A stretch of DNA of 64,000 nucleotides from Gemmatimonadota bacterium (GTDB lineage Bacteria > Gemmatimonadota > Gemmatimonadetes > Longimicrobiales > Gaopeijiaceae). The stretch covers positions 62,001-126,000 of the forward strand of contig JACZXQ010000008.1 of the NCBI GenBank assembly GCA_022571515.1. The letters are read 5' to 3'. The notes under the pieces were generated by a model that did not search any database, was not told where the DNA came from, and saw nothing but the letters and a program-made list of their open reading frames with translations. Numbering within the stretch: position 1 is the first letter of the stretch; each line of letters starts with the position of its first letter. Of this stretch, positions 34,917 to 43,572 are shown one piece after another. The position numbers and the translations under genes are program-made.

Positions 34917-36085
34917 GGCTCGACCCCGAAGCCCTCGCACCCCACTACTCCCGGTTCCGCGTCTCCCAACGTCTGCTCCTGACCGGCCACTCGCACCAGG
35001 CCTGGCCGGACGTGGCGTTCGAGAGCCAGCAGCAGGCGTGGCTGGACGCGGCAGAGTTCGCCGACCTCAAGTGGGAGAAGGCGGAAGCGAAGGCCGAGCG
35101 TTTCCGGCGGGGCGTGACGAAGTTGCTGGACGACCCCGGCGGCCACATCGCGCTGGCCCCCAACACGCACGAGCTGGTGGTGCGGTTCCTTTCGGCGCTA
35201 TCGCTCCGCGAGCGACGACGACTGGTCACCTCCGACGGAGAGTTCCACACGATCAGGCGCCAGCTCGACCGCTTGGCCGAAGAGTCCATCGAGGTGGTCG
35301 AGGTGGCGGCGCTTCCGGCGGCCACTTTGGCCGAGCGGCTGGTCGACGCGGTGGACGACCGCACGGCCGCGGTGCTGGTCTCCAGCGTGCTGTTCCAGAA
35401 TGCGCACATCGTGCCGGGTCTGGGTGGTGTCATGGAGGCCTGCCAACGCGCCGGCGCCGAGCTGCTCGTGGACGCGTACCACAACGTGAACGTGGCGCCG
35501 TTCTCGGTGGCCCAATGGGGACTGGTGGACGCGTTCGTGGTGGGTGGCGGCTACAAGTACCTGCAGATGGGGGAGGGGAACTGCTATCTGCGCTTTCCCC
35601 TGAGCTGTGAGTTTCGCCCCGTGATCACCGGGTGGTTCAGCGAGTTCGAGATGCTCGCGGACGAGGGCGCGACGAGCCGGACGCCTTACGGCCGGGGCCC
35701 GGCCCGGTTCGCCGGCGCCACGTACGATCCCACCAGCCACTACAGGGCGGCGGCCGTGCTCGATTTCTTCGAGGCGCAGGACATGACGCCCCAGGCGCTT
35801 CGGGAGACCAGCCAGCACCAGGTCCGGCTGCTGGCCGAGTCGTTCGATGGGCTGGACGCCGACCCGTCGGTGATCGACCGGGATCGTTCGGTACCCCTGG
35901 ACGATGTGGCGGGCTTCCTGGCTCTCCGCTCCCCCCGGGCCGGCGAGCTGTCGGCCGCGCTGTCCGAGCGGGGGGTCATGACGGACTACCGGGGTGACAC
36001 GCTCCGCTTGGGGCCGGCGCCCTACCTGACGGATGCGCAACTCCAGGACGCGGTGGTTGTGTTGGGGGAGGTGGTGGTGGGTTAG
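34913..36085 (+). CDS. kynU: Kynureninase-type PLP enzyme (aminotransferase class V fold)
   Basis: The 390-residue product is a fold-type I PLP enzyme with LTGHSHQAWPDVA at the N-terminus, FHTIRRQLDRL in the middle, the cofactor Asp187 in LLVDAYHNVNVAPF, and the Schiff-base Lys215 in VGGGYKYLQMGEGNCYLRFP. The GYKYL motif, followed by a G-containing loop, matches the kynureninase pattern (TYKYLNGG) better than other class V enzymes, although overall wording differs from classical KynU. Placed directly after tryptophan dioxygenase with a GTGA overlap, it should cleave kynurenine to anthranilate and alanine. It ends the operon, with only three bases before the convergent nuclease gene. I am confident of the fold and fairly confident of the role. 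Confidence 0.85.
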   Translation: MRLDPEALAPHYSRFRVSQRLLLTGHSHQAWPDVAFESQQQAWLDAAEFADLKWEKAEAKAERFRRGVTKLLDDPGGHIALAPNTHELVVRFLSALSLRERRRLVTSDGEFHTIRRQLDRLAEESIEVVEVAALPAATLAERLVDAVDDRTAAVLVSSVLFQNAHIVPGLGGVMEACQRAGAELLVDAYHNVNVAPFSVAQWGLVDAFVVGGGYKYLQMGEGNCYLRFPLSCEFRPVITGWFSEFEMLADEGATSRTPYGRGPARFAGATYDPTSHYRAAAVLDFFEAQDMTPQALRETSQHQVRLLAESFDGLDADPSVIDRDRSVPLDDVAGFLALRSPRAGELSAALSERGVMTDYRGDTLRLGPAPYLTDAQLQDAVVVLGEVVVG

Positions 36086-36088
36086 GCC

Positions 36089-36976
36089 CTACCCCCCGCT
36101 ATTCATCCAGGCCGTATACCAGACACTCCGCAGCATCTCCGCCCCGGCCGTGAGGCGCTCCAGTGCGAAGGCCGAAGCTTCCGGATGCGGGTTCGCGGGG
36201 TCGAACCCCACGTCTTTCTCCAACTCGTAGAGCCGCTCAACCAGATCGTTCGACTCGTCGATGTATGCCCAGACCGCGCGCCGGACGTCCGCCAGGACCT
36301 CGGGTTCACTCAGGATCCCATCCCTCACCTGGTCGGGCGTCACAGCCGCAGACACGAATGCCGACTCGAAGCGCGAGTGGAAGTCCCTAGCGGTGGAGAA
36401 GTCACGCGGGTTGGGTGCGTTGGCCGACCAGCCGTTGAAGTGGATGGTCGAGTGGTGCGGCTGCGAGCCGTCCGCCACGTAGTGCCCCAGCACCCCGGCG
36501 TCGTTCACGATGCGCTCCTCGATCCACGCCTTTTCCTCTCCGGACGCTGCCCTCCACCGTCTGAAGCCCGTCTCCAGTCGCTGAGCCAGCTCCACGATGC
36601 GGAACGGCAAGAACCCCGCATCCCTCTCGGGCCGGCCCAGCGTGGTTTCCCGGTAGAGGACCGCGAGGAACTGGTAGCGGTCGCGCGCCTCGCGGGCCGC
36701 CGCGGGCACGTTTTCCAGGTCGATGTAGTGGTCGTACCGAAACGCCTCGTTCATCTCGGCCATGTCGTTGTCGCGCCAACGGTCCGGCTCGAAGTTCAGA
36801 TAGCTCAGCCTTTGCACCTCACGCCGGAAGAACGCCGGCATGTCGCGCGGGACGTGCGCGGCGGCCGCCCGTCCCACCATCAAATGGCCGTCGCGACCCC
36901 ATGGAGTCGGTGTGGCTCCGAGGGTCACCACCAGGGCAAAACCCATAAGCGGCAGCCTCATCCTGTTGCTACTCAT
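36089..36976 (-). CDS. Exported S1/P1 nuclease-like or zinc phospholipase C-fold protein
   Basis: The 295-residue product has a signal peptide (MSSNRMRLPLMGFALVVTLG) that, if cleaved before TPTPWGRDGH, leaves a Trp and a downstream His near the mature N-terminus, as in S1/P1 nucleases where these bind zinc. Further family motifs are FRYDHYIDLENVP and NDAGVLGHYVADGSQPHHST, the latter matching the H-Y-x-G-D-x-H-Q-P zinc segment with some changes. It would hydrolyse single-stranded nucleic acid, or phosphoesters more generally, in the periplasm. It lies 13 bases downstream of the M20 gene on the same strand, so the two probably share a transcript. Confidence 0.75.
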   Translation of the reverse strand: MSSNRMRLPLMGFALVVTLGATPTPWGRDGHLMVGRAAAAHVPRDMPAFFRREVQRLSYLNFEPDRWRDNDMAEMNEAFRYDHYIDLENVPAAAREARDRYQFLAVLYRETTLGRPERDAGFLPFRIVELAQRLETGFRRWRAASGEEKAWIEERIVNDAGVLGHYVADGSQPHHSTIHFNGWSANAPNPRDFSTARDFHSRFESAFVSAAVTPDQVRDGILSEPEVLADVRRAVWAYIDESNDLVERLYELEKDVGFDPANPHPEASAFALERLTAGAEMLRSVWYTAWMNSGG

Positions 36977-36989
36977 CGATCTGTGCTCC

Positions 36990-38462
36990 TCATCGTCCGT
37001 TGGGAAGGATAGGCTTCTGGCCCGGAGGAAGCGGCGACTCGTAGGGCTTCCCTCCGGTTTTCTCCTGGAAGAACGCATGAGCCCGCTCCACCAGATCGGG
37101 GTTGGTCAGGATGTCCACGCCCGTGAGCGCCAGGATCTGGGCCGCCCTCTGTGCCGCCACGATGGAGCCCTCAGTGCCGTGCGAGGCAGACGTGGCCCAG
37201 CTGTGCCAAGGGATATCCGCGGCCGCGCTGGTCACGCTGATCCCGGCGGTCGGCACGATGCGGCTCACCTCGGCGACGTCGGTGGATCCGCCCGTGGCCT
37301 CCTCCTCGCCGTCGGCCAATGGCTTGATCGCAGTATTCAGACCCTTTTGCTCGATCTCCAGGAAGTCCTGCAGTTGCCTGGCGAAGTCGTGGAAGGCTTC
37401 CGGATACTCGGGCTCGCCGAGCGCCTCCAAGTTCGCTTGGAGCGCCTCCTGGAGGGGCCGGTTCAGGTTGTACGCGTGCACGCCGGTGATGAGCGTGACT
37501 TCGTGCGTGGTGCGGGTGCCCATCGCCGCGCCCTCGGCGATCTTGAGCAGCCAATCGTACCACTCCTGCACCTTCTCGCGGTCCACGTCGCGAACGTAGT
37601 ACCATACCCTGGCGTACTCGGGCACGACGTTGGGCGCCTCGCCCGCGGAGGGGATCACGTAGTGGATGCGTGTGGAGGGGAGCACGTGCTCTCGCATCAG
37701 GTTGGCGCCGTCGTTCATCAACTCCACGGCGTCCAGAGCGCTTCGCCCATTCCACGGATCGAACGAGGCGTGGGCGGCCTGACCATAGAACTCTACCTGG
37801 AAGTTGTTCATGGCGCGGCCGGGGTTGTTGTTCACCTCGGTCTCGAGCCCGGGGTGCCACTCGAGAACGGCGTCCAGTCCGTCGAAGAGTCCGTCCCGGG
37901 CCATGTAGACCTTGCCCACCACGGTCTCCTCGGCGGGGGTGCCGTATAGCTTTATCGTGCCCGTGAGTCCCTCGGCGTCCATGGTGCGCTTCAGCGCGAT
38001 GGCGGCGCCCACCGATCCCGCTCCGAACAGGTTGTGGCCGCAGCCCTGTCCGTGCGGGTGGTCGTCGTCTCGCGGCGTGCGCTCGGGCACCGCCGCGTTG
38101 CCGATGCCCGGAAGGGCGTCGAACTCCGCCAGGATGCCGAGCACGGGCTTGCCGGACCCATACGTCGCGACGAACGCTGTGGGCATGTCCGACACACCAC
38201 GCTCCAGCGTGAAGCCTTCTTTTTCGAGCAGGTCCGCCAGGTACTCCGCTGATTGCGTCTCGAGGAGGGCGGTCTCCGAGAAGTCCCACAGGGTCATGGC
38301 CATACCCCTGATCTCGGTGCTGAGTCCGTCCACCTGTTCCAGCGCCGTGCGTTTGGCGCCCTCGAAATCCTGCGCCGCAGTAGGGGACGTCGCAGCGGCT
38401 ACGAGCACCAATGCAGCAGTTAGCGAGCGAAGGGATGTTGGTGGAGACAGGCGATTCATCAT
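36990..38462 (-). CDS. Exported M20D-type amidohydrolase (AbgB-like), second copy
   Basis: The 490-residue enzyme has a signal peptide (hydrophobic stretch ALVLVAAATSPTAAQ) and M20 metal-site segments LAEFDALPGIGN and HGQGCGHNLFGAGS, with NGRSALDAVELMNDGANLMR in the dimerisation domain and PAEETVVGKVYMARDG between. It is a paralogue of the enzyme at 4820-6397 but retains the more standard GHN metal site. It likely hydrolyses acyl-amino acids or amides in the periplasm. Three consecutive ATGs (38465, 38462, 38459) follow a GAGGA; 38462 has the best spacing. It may be transcribed with the upstream ABC genes and is followed closely by the nuclease gene. Confidence 0.88.
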   Translation of the reverse strand: MMNRLSPPTSLRSLTAALVLVAAATSPTAAQDFEGAKRTALEQVDGLSTEIRGMAMTLWDFSETALLETQSAEYLADLLEKEGFTLERGVSDMPTAFVATYGSGKPVLGILAEFDALPGIGNAAVPERTPRDDDHPHGQGCGHNLFGAGSVGAAIALKRTMDAEGLTGTIKLYGTPAEETVVGKVYMARDGLFDGLDAVLEWHPGLETEVNNNPGRAMNNFQVEFYGQAAHASFDPWNGRSALDAVELMNDGANLMREHVLPSTRIHYVIPSAGEAPNVVPEYARVWYYVRDVDREKVQEWYDWLLKIAEGAAMGTRTTHEVTLITGVHAYNLNRPLQEALQANLEALGEPEYPEAFHDFARQLQDFLEIEQKGLNTAIKPLADGEEEATGGSTDVAEVSRIVPTAGISVTSAAADIPWHSWATSASHGTEGSIVAAQRAAQILALTGVDILTNPDLVERAHAFFQEKTGGKPYESPLPPGQKPILPNGR

Positions 38463-38562
38463 CATCGTCCTCATTCATCGAAGTCCGAGTCCCGACCGGT
38501 TGGTCATGTCCCGAGTGATCGAAGAGATTGGGGGCCGTCCCATGGTGTGGGCAAGGCGTGCT

Positions 38563-40293
38563 TCAGCTTCGTACAGCACCAAGTTCCGGCGGGTCCGTGG
38601 CGTCGAACACCTCGGATAGCCAGGTCACCACGAGCGCCAACTCGGCCCATAGGGTGATGAGGGCCGCCACAACGGCAATTGCGATCGCCCCAAAACTCAG
38701 CCCGATGCGAAGCGTAACAGTCGCCGCTGCCATCAAGGGTGCGAGCAAAGCGAGCAGCAGCACACTGCCGGTCAGCGCCACGAGGATCATCTGCTGACCC
38801 ATCACCTCCAACCCGCCGGCCTGCTTCGGGCCGAGCGGTGTCCAGGCCGGCAGCAGCAATGCCTGGGCGTTGTGGATGGAGAGCGACACGCCGTTCACCG
38901 GTGGCAGGACGACCACGGCCCCCGCGAAGCCTGCGGCCGTAAGGGCCAGATGCTCCCGCAACGGCCCCGACACCACTAGGATCGCCAGTCCCACACCCAC
39001 CATGGCCAACTGCGCCAGCGAGACCGCGAGTGTGGACGAGGCGAGTTCGGCCAGCACGATGTCGCGGCTCGCCAGCGGGTAGCTGCGGAGAAGCGGCAAC
39101 CGGCGCAGGTCGTCACGGAAGTCGTTCCTGATCGCCAACGGCCCGAGCACCGTGAGCATGCCGCCCAGGACCAGGAATATCCCAGCGATGGCCGTGGCCG
39201 CCGTGTCGGGCTCGCCCGACACGTAGAGCAGCACGACGTACAGGAACACGGGTGCCACCGGCCAGAAGATCGGGCTGCCCGATTGGAGTTGCCGGACGAA
39301 CGACACGGAGTTCTTCCAGAGCAACGCCACGGCAGGGCGTCCTACGGGCCGGAGCGGGAACGGCGTGGCGCCCACGCGAACGGTGACGTTTCCGGTCATG
39401 GCGAGGCGTCCATCCTTGACCGCCTCCACGAGCCCGGCCTTGTTCCGGCCCGCCTCGGCGGCGGCTTCTTCGAACGCGGTGTCGGTGCGAAGGATCCACA
39501 CATAGTGCAGCGCGAGGAGCGCCACCGCGCCGGGCAGCGCCTCGGCCCACTGCGGCAGGCTGAGTGAGAACGTGGGCGCCAGGACGAGGTCGAACGGGAA
39601 CAGAACGGTGTTGGCCACAGGTGTGTCCAGGGCGGCGGCGAAGACGAGTCCCAAGGCCTGAGCGGAATCCACTTCTTTCAGCTGCCGAAGCAGCGCCGCG
39701 AGTGTCCAGACGAAACCTGCTAGTGCCGCCGAGAAGACCGTGATCGGCAGCCACATCCTCTTGAGGCCCGTGAGGCCCTTTTCGGTCGCGCCCGCGTGTG
39801 TCAGCGACGCGATGATCTGGTGTAGGTGCAGGGTGGTGAAAAGCAGCCAGATCGTCGGCACGCGCAGGGCCCAGGGGAGCGGCGTCCCCCCCATGGCCGT
39901 GCCGATCAGCAGCGCTGTGAGCCAGACGGCCGGCTGCGCCTTGAGGAGCTTGTAGTTGATCAGGTCACGTCGGGTGAAAGGGCCCGCGACGAGGTGCTGC
40001 ACTTCGGCTCTGTCCAAGCTCAGCGCGAACCGGTGCCCGCCCCAAAGCCACCACCAGGCTACCACGATAGCCAGCATGATCGGAACGGTCAGTGCGATTC
40101 CGCCGAGCAGGGCTGTGCCCGGAGCGTTGTCCTCGCCACTCCAGGCCCAAAAACGGAGTATCATGCCGAAGTACGCGAGGCCCAAAACCATCGCGATCGC
40201 GTATTGGGGCTTCTTCATCCTGGCCAGGAAGCCGCGAGCGCGGTTTCGGGCCTGCATGCGGAACAGGTAGACGAAGTGCCCGAGTGCCTCCAT
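38563..40293 (-). CDS. ABC exporter permease
   Basis: The 576-residue protein has 12 or more hydrophobic segments and no soluble domain of note. Its N-terminus (FVYLFRMQARNRARGFLAR) and overall plan, with a loop carrying VTVRVGATPFPLRPVGRPAV before a cluster of membrane segments, fit the putative ABC exporter permease group that pairs with a single separate ATPase. The start ATG at 40293 overlaps the ATPase stop (TGATG), which ties it to that subunit. The exported substrate is unknown. Confidence 0.8.
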   Translation of the reverse strand: MEALGHFVYLFRMQARNRARGFLARMKKPQYAIAMVLGLAYFGMILRFWAWSGEDNAPGTALLGGIALTVPIMLAIVVAWWWLWGGHRFALSLDRAEVQHLVAGPFTRRDLINYKLLKAQPAVWLTALLIGTAMGGTPLPWALRVPTIWLLFTTLHLHQIIASLTHAGATEKGLTGLKRMWLPITVFSAALAGFVWTLAALLRQLKEVDSAQALGLVFAAALDTPVANTVLFPFDLVLAPTFSLSLPQWAEALPGAVALLALHYVWILRTDTAFEEAAAEAGRNKAGLVEAVKDGRLAMTGNVTVRVGATPFPLRPVGRPAVALLWKNSVSFVRQLQSGSPIFWPVAPVFLYVVLLYVSGEPDTAATAIAGIFLVLGGMLTVLGPLAIRNDFRDDLRRLPLLRSYPLASRDIVLAELASSTLAVSLAQLAMVGVGLAILVVSGPLREHLALTAAGFAGAVVVLPPVNGVSLSIHNAQALLLPAWTPLGPKQAGGLEVMGQQMILVALTGSVLLLALLAPLMAAATVTLRIGLSFGAIAIAVVAALITLWAELALVVTWLSEVFDATDPPELGAVRS

Positions 40294-41018
40294 CACGAGT
40301 CGGTCTCCGTAAGCGCCAGAAAGACCTCCTCCAGGCCCAGTCCTTCAAGCTCGGGGCGGTGTGAGACGATCTCGGAGATGGATCCAGCCGCCACCTTCTT
40401 TCCGTTCCGGAGCACGAGGATTCGGGTGCACAGCTCCTCGACCAGGTGCAGCAGGTGCGATGAAATAATGACCGTCGTACCGGCCTCTGCTCGGTCCTGT
40501 ATGGTAACCTTCATTCGGCGGATGGCCGCGGGGTCGAGCCCCGTTAGGGGTTCATCGAGCAGCAGCACCGAGGGCTCGTGCAGCAGGCCGCACGCGATCG
40601 CGAGCTTTTGCTTCATTCCCCGCGACAGCTCACTCGGGAGTTTCCGACGATGGTCCTGAAGTTCGAACTCGTCGAGCAGTGCCTCCATGCGGGGTTGGGT
40701 ATCGCTGACTTGGTAGATTCTCCCCACGAACCGGAGATGCTCTTCCAGGGTGAGGTGGTCGAAGTGCTCGGGGTCGTCGGGGATGAACGCGAGGGCTGCC
40801 TTGGCCGCAACCGGTTGGTCGGCCAGGTCGTGCCCCGCAATCGTGATGCGCCCCTTCGTTGGGCGGATGATTCCGCACAACGCCTGAAGCGTGGTGGTCT
40901 TGCCCGCCCCGTTGGGGCCGACCAGGCCGAGCACCTCACCCGGCGCCGCCTCGAAACTGAGCCCGGAGACGGCCAGGACGTCACCGTACGACTTGCTGAA
41001 GTCTTCCACTCGGATCAT
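40293..41018 (-). CDS. ABC transporter ATP-binding protein
   Basis: The 241-residue ATPase has Walker A GLVGPNGAGKTTTLQAL, the Q-loop, the signature LSRGMKQKLAIACGL, Walker B VLLLDEPLTGLDP and the switch His in IISSHLLHLVEELC. Its wording is that of CcmA/drug-exporter type ATPases that energise two-subunit exporters. The ATG at 41018 starts directly at MIRVEDFSKSYGD; the open frame before it is not conserved-looking. It is the first gene of a minus-strand group (ATPase, permease, M20, nuclease) and is divergent from the rhomboid gene. Confidence 0.92.
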   Translation of the reverse strand: MIRVEDFSKSYGDVLAVSGLSFEAAPGEVLGLVGPNGAGKTTTLQALCGIIRPTKGRITIAGHDLADQPVAAKAALAFIPDDPEHFDHLTLEEHLRFVGRIYQVSDTQPRMEALLDEFELQDHRRKLPSELSRGMKQKLAIACGLLHEPSVLLLDEPLTGLDPAAIRRMKVTIQDRAEAGTTVIISSHLLHLVEELCTRILVLRNGKKVAAGSISEIVSHRPELEGLGLEEVFLALTETDS

Positions 41019-41191
41019 CAGGGGCAGCCGTTGAGGCAGACATGTGGAAAGGTGCGATAATTGGTGGCCCGGCGGCGAGGCGGTCAAGTCCGTGTGAGGG
41101 TAGGTATCGATCCGTCCGATGGACCCTCATCTGCTCGAAGCGGTATGGGTTGGTCGAACCTTGTCATGATAACGGGAGTGCCAGACGCTTG

Positions 41192-42001
41192 ATGATGATG
41201 ACCCCATGGGTAAAGCGACTTCTCATCGCCAATGTGGTCCTTTACTTCTTGGCGGCGCCGGGTAGTCCTCTCTACCACCTCCTCACGTTTCATCCGGCCG
41301 CGGTATTCGGGGTCGATCAGTCCTATCTTCCGGGAATCCCGTTCCGGCCGTGGACGCTCGTCTCGTACATGTTCCTGCACGCGGGCTTCAGCCACATCCT
41401 GTTCAACATGATCGGGCTCTTCTTCTTCGGCCCCCGGCTCGAGACGAAACTGGGCGGCAAGAGCTTTCTGTATCTGTATTTCCTGAGTGGGATCGGGGGC
41501 GCCGTACTGTCGATGCCGTTCATGTTCAACGCCCGCATCGTGGGCGCGTCAGGGGCGGTCTACGGCATCATGCTGGGCTTCGCGTACTTCTGGCCACGCG
41601 AGCGCATCTACATCTGGGGCGTGCTGCCCGTGCAGGCCTGGTTGCTGGCGACCTTCCTGGTGATCAGCAGCCTCTACAGCGGAATCGCCGGCACCAACGC
41701 CGGCGTCGCTCACTTCGCGCATCTCGGCGGGCTGGCGGCCGGCTTCGCCTACCTGAAGTGGTCGGAGTGGCACACCGGCAAGGATCGGCGTGTGTTTCAG
41801 CAGAAGCTGTGGCACACGCCATCGGTGGACACGAGCGACAAGGAGACACGACGTCGCTGGGCCACCATCAGGCTCGATGGCCTGCACGAGTTGAACCGGG
41901 GGGAAGTGGAGGAGCTGCTGGCCAAGGTCGAGGCGTCCGGAGTGCGCAGCCTCTCGTCGAATCAGCGCATGTTCCTCGACCGTATCGCCGGATCCGTCTA
42001 A
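41192..42001 (+). CDS. Rhomboid family intramembrane serine protease
   Basis: The product (about 269 residues) has six membrane segments. Rhomboid hallmarks are FLHAGFSHILFNMIGLFFFG, the nucleophile motif GASGAVYGIML and the catalytic His in AHFAHLGGLAAGFAY. It is expected to cleave membrane proteins within the bilayer. The C-terminal soluble part (about 70 residues, ending in HELNRGEVEELLAKVEASGV and SLSSNQRMFLDRIAG) resembles the C-terminal helical tail often found on bacterial rhomboids. Three consecutive ATGs at 41192-41200 are candidate starts. The putative cyclase gene follows 14 bases after its stop. Confidence 0.9.
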   Translation: MMMTPWVKRLLIANVVLYFLAAPGSPLYHLLTFHPAAVFGVDQSYLPGIPFRPWTLVSYMFLHAGFSHILFNMIGLFFFGPRLETKLGGKSFLYLYFLSGIGGAVLSMPFMFNARIVGASGAVYGIMLGFAYFWPRERIYIWGVLPVQAWLLATFLVISSLYSGIAGTNAGVAHFAHLGGLAAGFAYLKWSEWHTGKDRRVFQQKLWHTPSVDTSDKETRRRWATIRLDGLHELNRGEVEELLAKVEASGVRSLSSNQRMFLDRIAGSV

Positions 42002-42015
42002 CTGCCATCAACGGC

Positions 42016-43221
42016 TTGCGGCGGGCACTTCTTGGTTGGCTCTGGCCTGGCGGGGCCGTGGTCGCGGCCGTGGCCGCGCTCACCAGGTTCGCCCGCGAGT
42101 CTCCGTGGCTGATCGACGCCTCCGCGAGCTATCCTCCCTTGATCTTCGGCGCCGGCGGTCTGCTGGCGTGGCGGTTTCGCCGCAGCCGGGCCGTGGGCGC
42201 GATCGCCGCCCTCGCGCTGGTGCGATGGTTGGGTGCGGAGGCCAACCCGGCGCTGCTGGCGACCCTGGTACCTCTCTCGCTTGCCGCGCTCACCAGCACC
42301 AAGGACCGCGGTGCGTTGGCCACCCGAGGACTGGGTCAAGTGGTGGGCATGCTGGCCGCGGTCTCACTCGTGGTAGGTCTTCCCACGCTGCTCCCCGGGT
42401 TGGCCGCCGGCATCGAAGCGTGGGACTTCATCCCGGGCGTGGGGGGTGGGACTTCCGGCGGCACGGCGCCGTCCGGAGCGTTCTCCGACACGGGCATCCT
42501 GGCGGCCACCCTAGCGGGTGCTGTGATCGTAGGGTTCGCCTGGTTCAGGGACGATCCGGTGGACCGCGGCATGGCGTGGTGCCTTGTGGCCCTCTTGCTG
42601 GCGCTCGCGACGGCCCACGACCCCGTGGCATCGTCGGTTTACCTGATGGGGGCCGGTGTGGTGCTCGCGACGGCCGTGGTGGAGAAGTCCTACGCCATGG
42701 CGTATCACGACGAGTTGACGGGCCTTCCGGCGCGCAGGGCGCTCTGGCAGGACCTCGAGGCGGCGGGCACGACCTACTCGGTCGCCATGGTGGACATCGA
42801 TTACTTCAAGAAGTTCAACGATCGCCACGGCCACGACGTGGGTGACCAGGTGCTGATGATGGTGGCAGGCCAACTCGCGACCGTATCCGGCGGAGGGCGA
42901 ACATTCCGCTACGGGGGGGAGGAATTCGCCGTGGTCTTCCCTGGGAAGAGCCGCAAGGAGGCCATGCCTTATCTGGAGGAGTTGCGTGCCAAGATCGAAG
43001 AAAGCCGCTTCTCGGTGCGCCGACGCGGCCGGCCGCGGAAGAAACCGTCGGGGGCCAAGGCCGCCAGAGCGAGCAAGCCGGCCGGGAAGCTACAGGTCAC
43101 CGTGAGCATAGGAGTGGCGGAGCGGACGAACAAGCAGTCCACCCCGCAAAAAGTGGTCAAGAGCGCGGATCGTGCGCTGTACCGGGCGAAGCAGGACGGA
43201 CGGAACCGAGTGGCGAGATAA
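42016..43221 (+). CDS. Membrane-bound diguanylate cyclase (GGDEF)
   Basis: The product (about 401 residues from a TTG at 42016) has about six membrane segments in residues 1-225 and a GGDEF domain from about 230 to the end, with HDELTGLPARRALW, VDIDYFKKFNDRHGHDVGD and the active-site GGEEF at 300-304. No RxxD inhibitory site precedes it. The domain contains a basic insertion at about 334-358 (RRRGRPRKKPSG and more), just before VTVSIGVAE; the R-G-R-P core resembles an AT-hook. It should make cyclic di-GMP in response to an unknown membrane signal. No ATG is available; the TTG start is a best guess, GTG at 42058 being an alternative. It follows the rhomboid gene closely. Confidence 0.87.
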   Translation: MRRALLGWLWPGGAVVAAVAALTRFARESPWLIDASASYPPLIFGAGGLLAWRFRRSRAVGAIAALALVRWLGAEANPALLATLVPLSLAALTSTKDRGALATRGLGQVVGMLAAVSLVVGLPTLLPGLAAGIEAWDFIPGVGGGTSGGTAPSGAFSDTGILAATLAGAVIVGFAWFRDDPVDRGMAWCLVALLLALATAHDPVASSVYLMGAGVVLATAVVEKSYAMAYHDELTGLPARRALWQDLEAAGTTYSVAMVDIDYFKKFNDRHGHDVGDQVLMMVAGQLATVSGGGRTFRYGGEEFAVVFPGKSRKEAMPYLEELRAKIEESRFSVRRRGRPRKKPSGAKAARASKPAGKLQVTVSIGVAERTNKQSTPQKVVKSADRALYRAKQDGRNRVAR

Positions 43222-43359
43222 GCGGAGGCGATGGCGGTTGCCTGGATCCACCTGCTCACCAAGGGCTCGGTGTCCTTCCCCCCCACACCGGGGTTTGAAG
43301 TGGAATCGTTATTGGCGTCGCTGGAGAGAGAGCACGGTCGAATTGTCGACTGGCTCGAG

Positions 43360-43572
43360 GCCTCGCCGATCGAGCCGTCGACCAGGTCCGCCATCCGTCC
43401 GTCAGTGTCCCCAGGGATCGCGATATCAACCTCCACCGACCGCGGTGCCTCCTCGTGGAGTGGGCCGGAGACGGATCCGTGGAGAGCCTGGCTACCGATC
43501 ACCAGAACTTCTTGCACTCTCAGCACGGCTCCCGCCGCACGGATGGCGTGCTCGAACTCCTCGCGGGTCACG
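43360..43572 (-). pseudogene. Nucleotidyltransferase-like gene fragment (toxin-antitoxin type partner)
   Basis: From a GTG at 43572 about 70 residues read TREEFEHAIRAAGAVLRVQE, LVIGSQALHGSVSGPL, EVDIAIPGDTDGRMADLVDG and SIGEAS, matching the N-terminal part of nucleotidyltransferase proteins (DUF6036-like) that pair with a small helix-turn-helix protein. The G-S-Q-A motif and the D-I pair are the usual nucleotide-binding points. After SIGEAS the frame continues but no longer looks like the family, so at least 100 residues are lost. The opposite strand of the following stretch (43231-43353) reads plausibly as the start of an unrelated plus-strand protein, marking a rearrangement junction. GTGA overlap with the HTH fragment shows the former operon. 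Confidence 0.6.

Noticed and set aside
41350-42015. Extension of the diguanylate cyclase frame into the rhomboid gene
   Set aside because: It overlaps the whole conserved rhomboid core in another frame and is Arg/Gly-rich with no domain.
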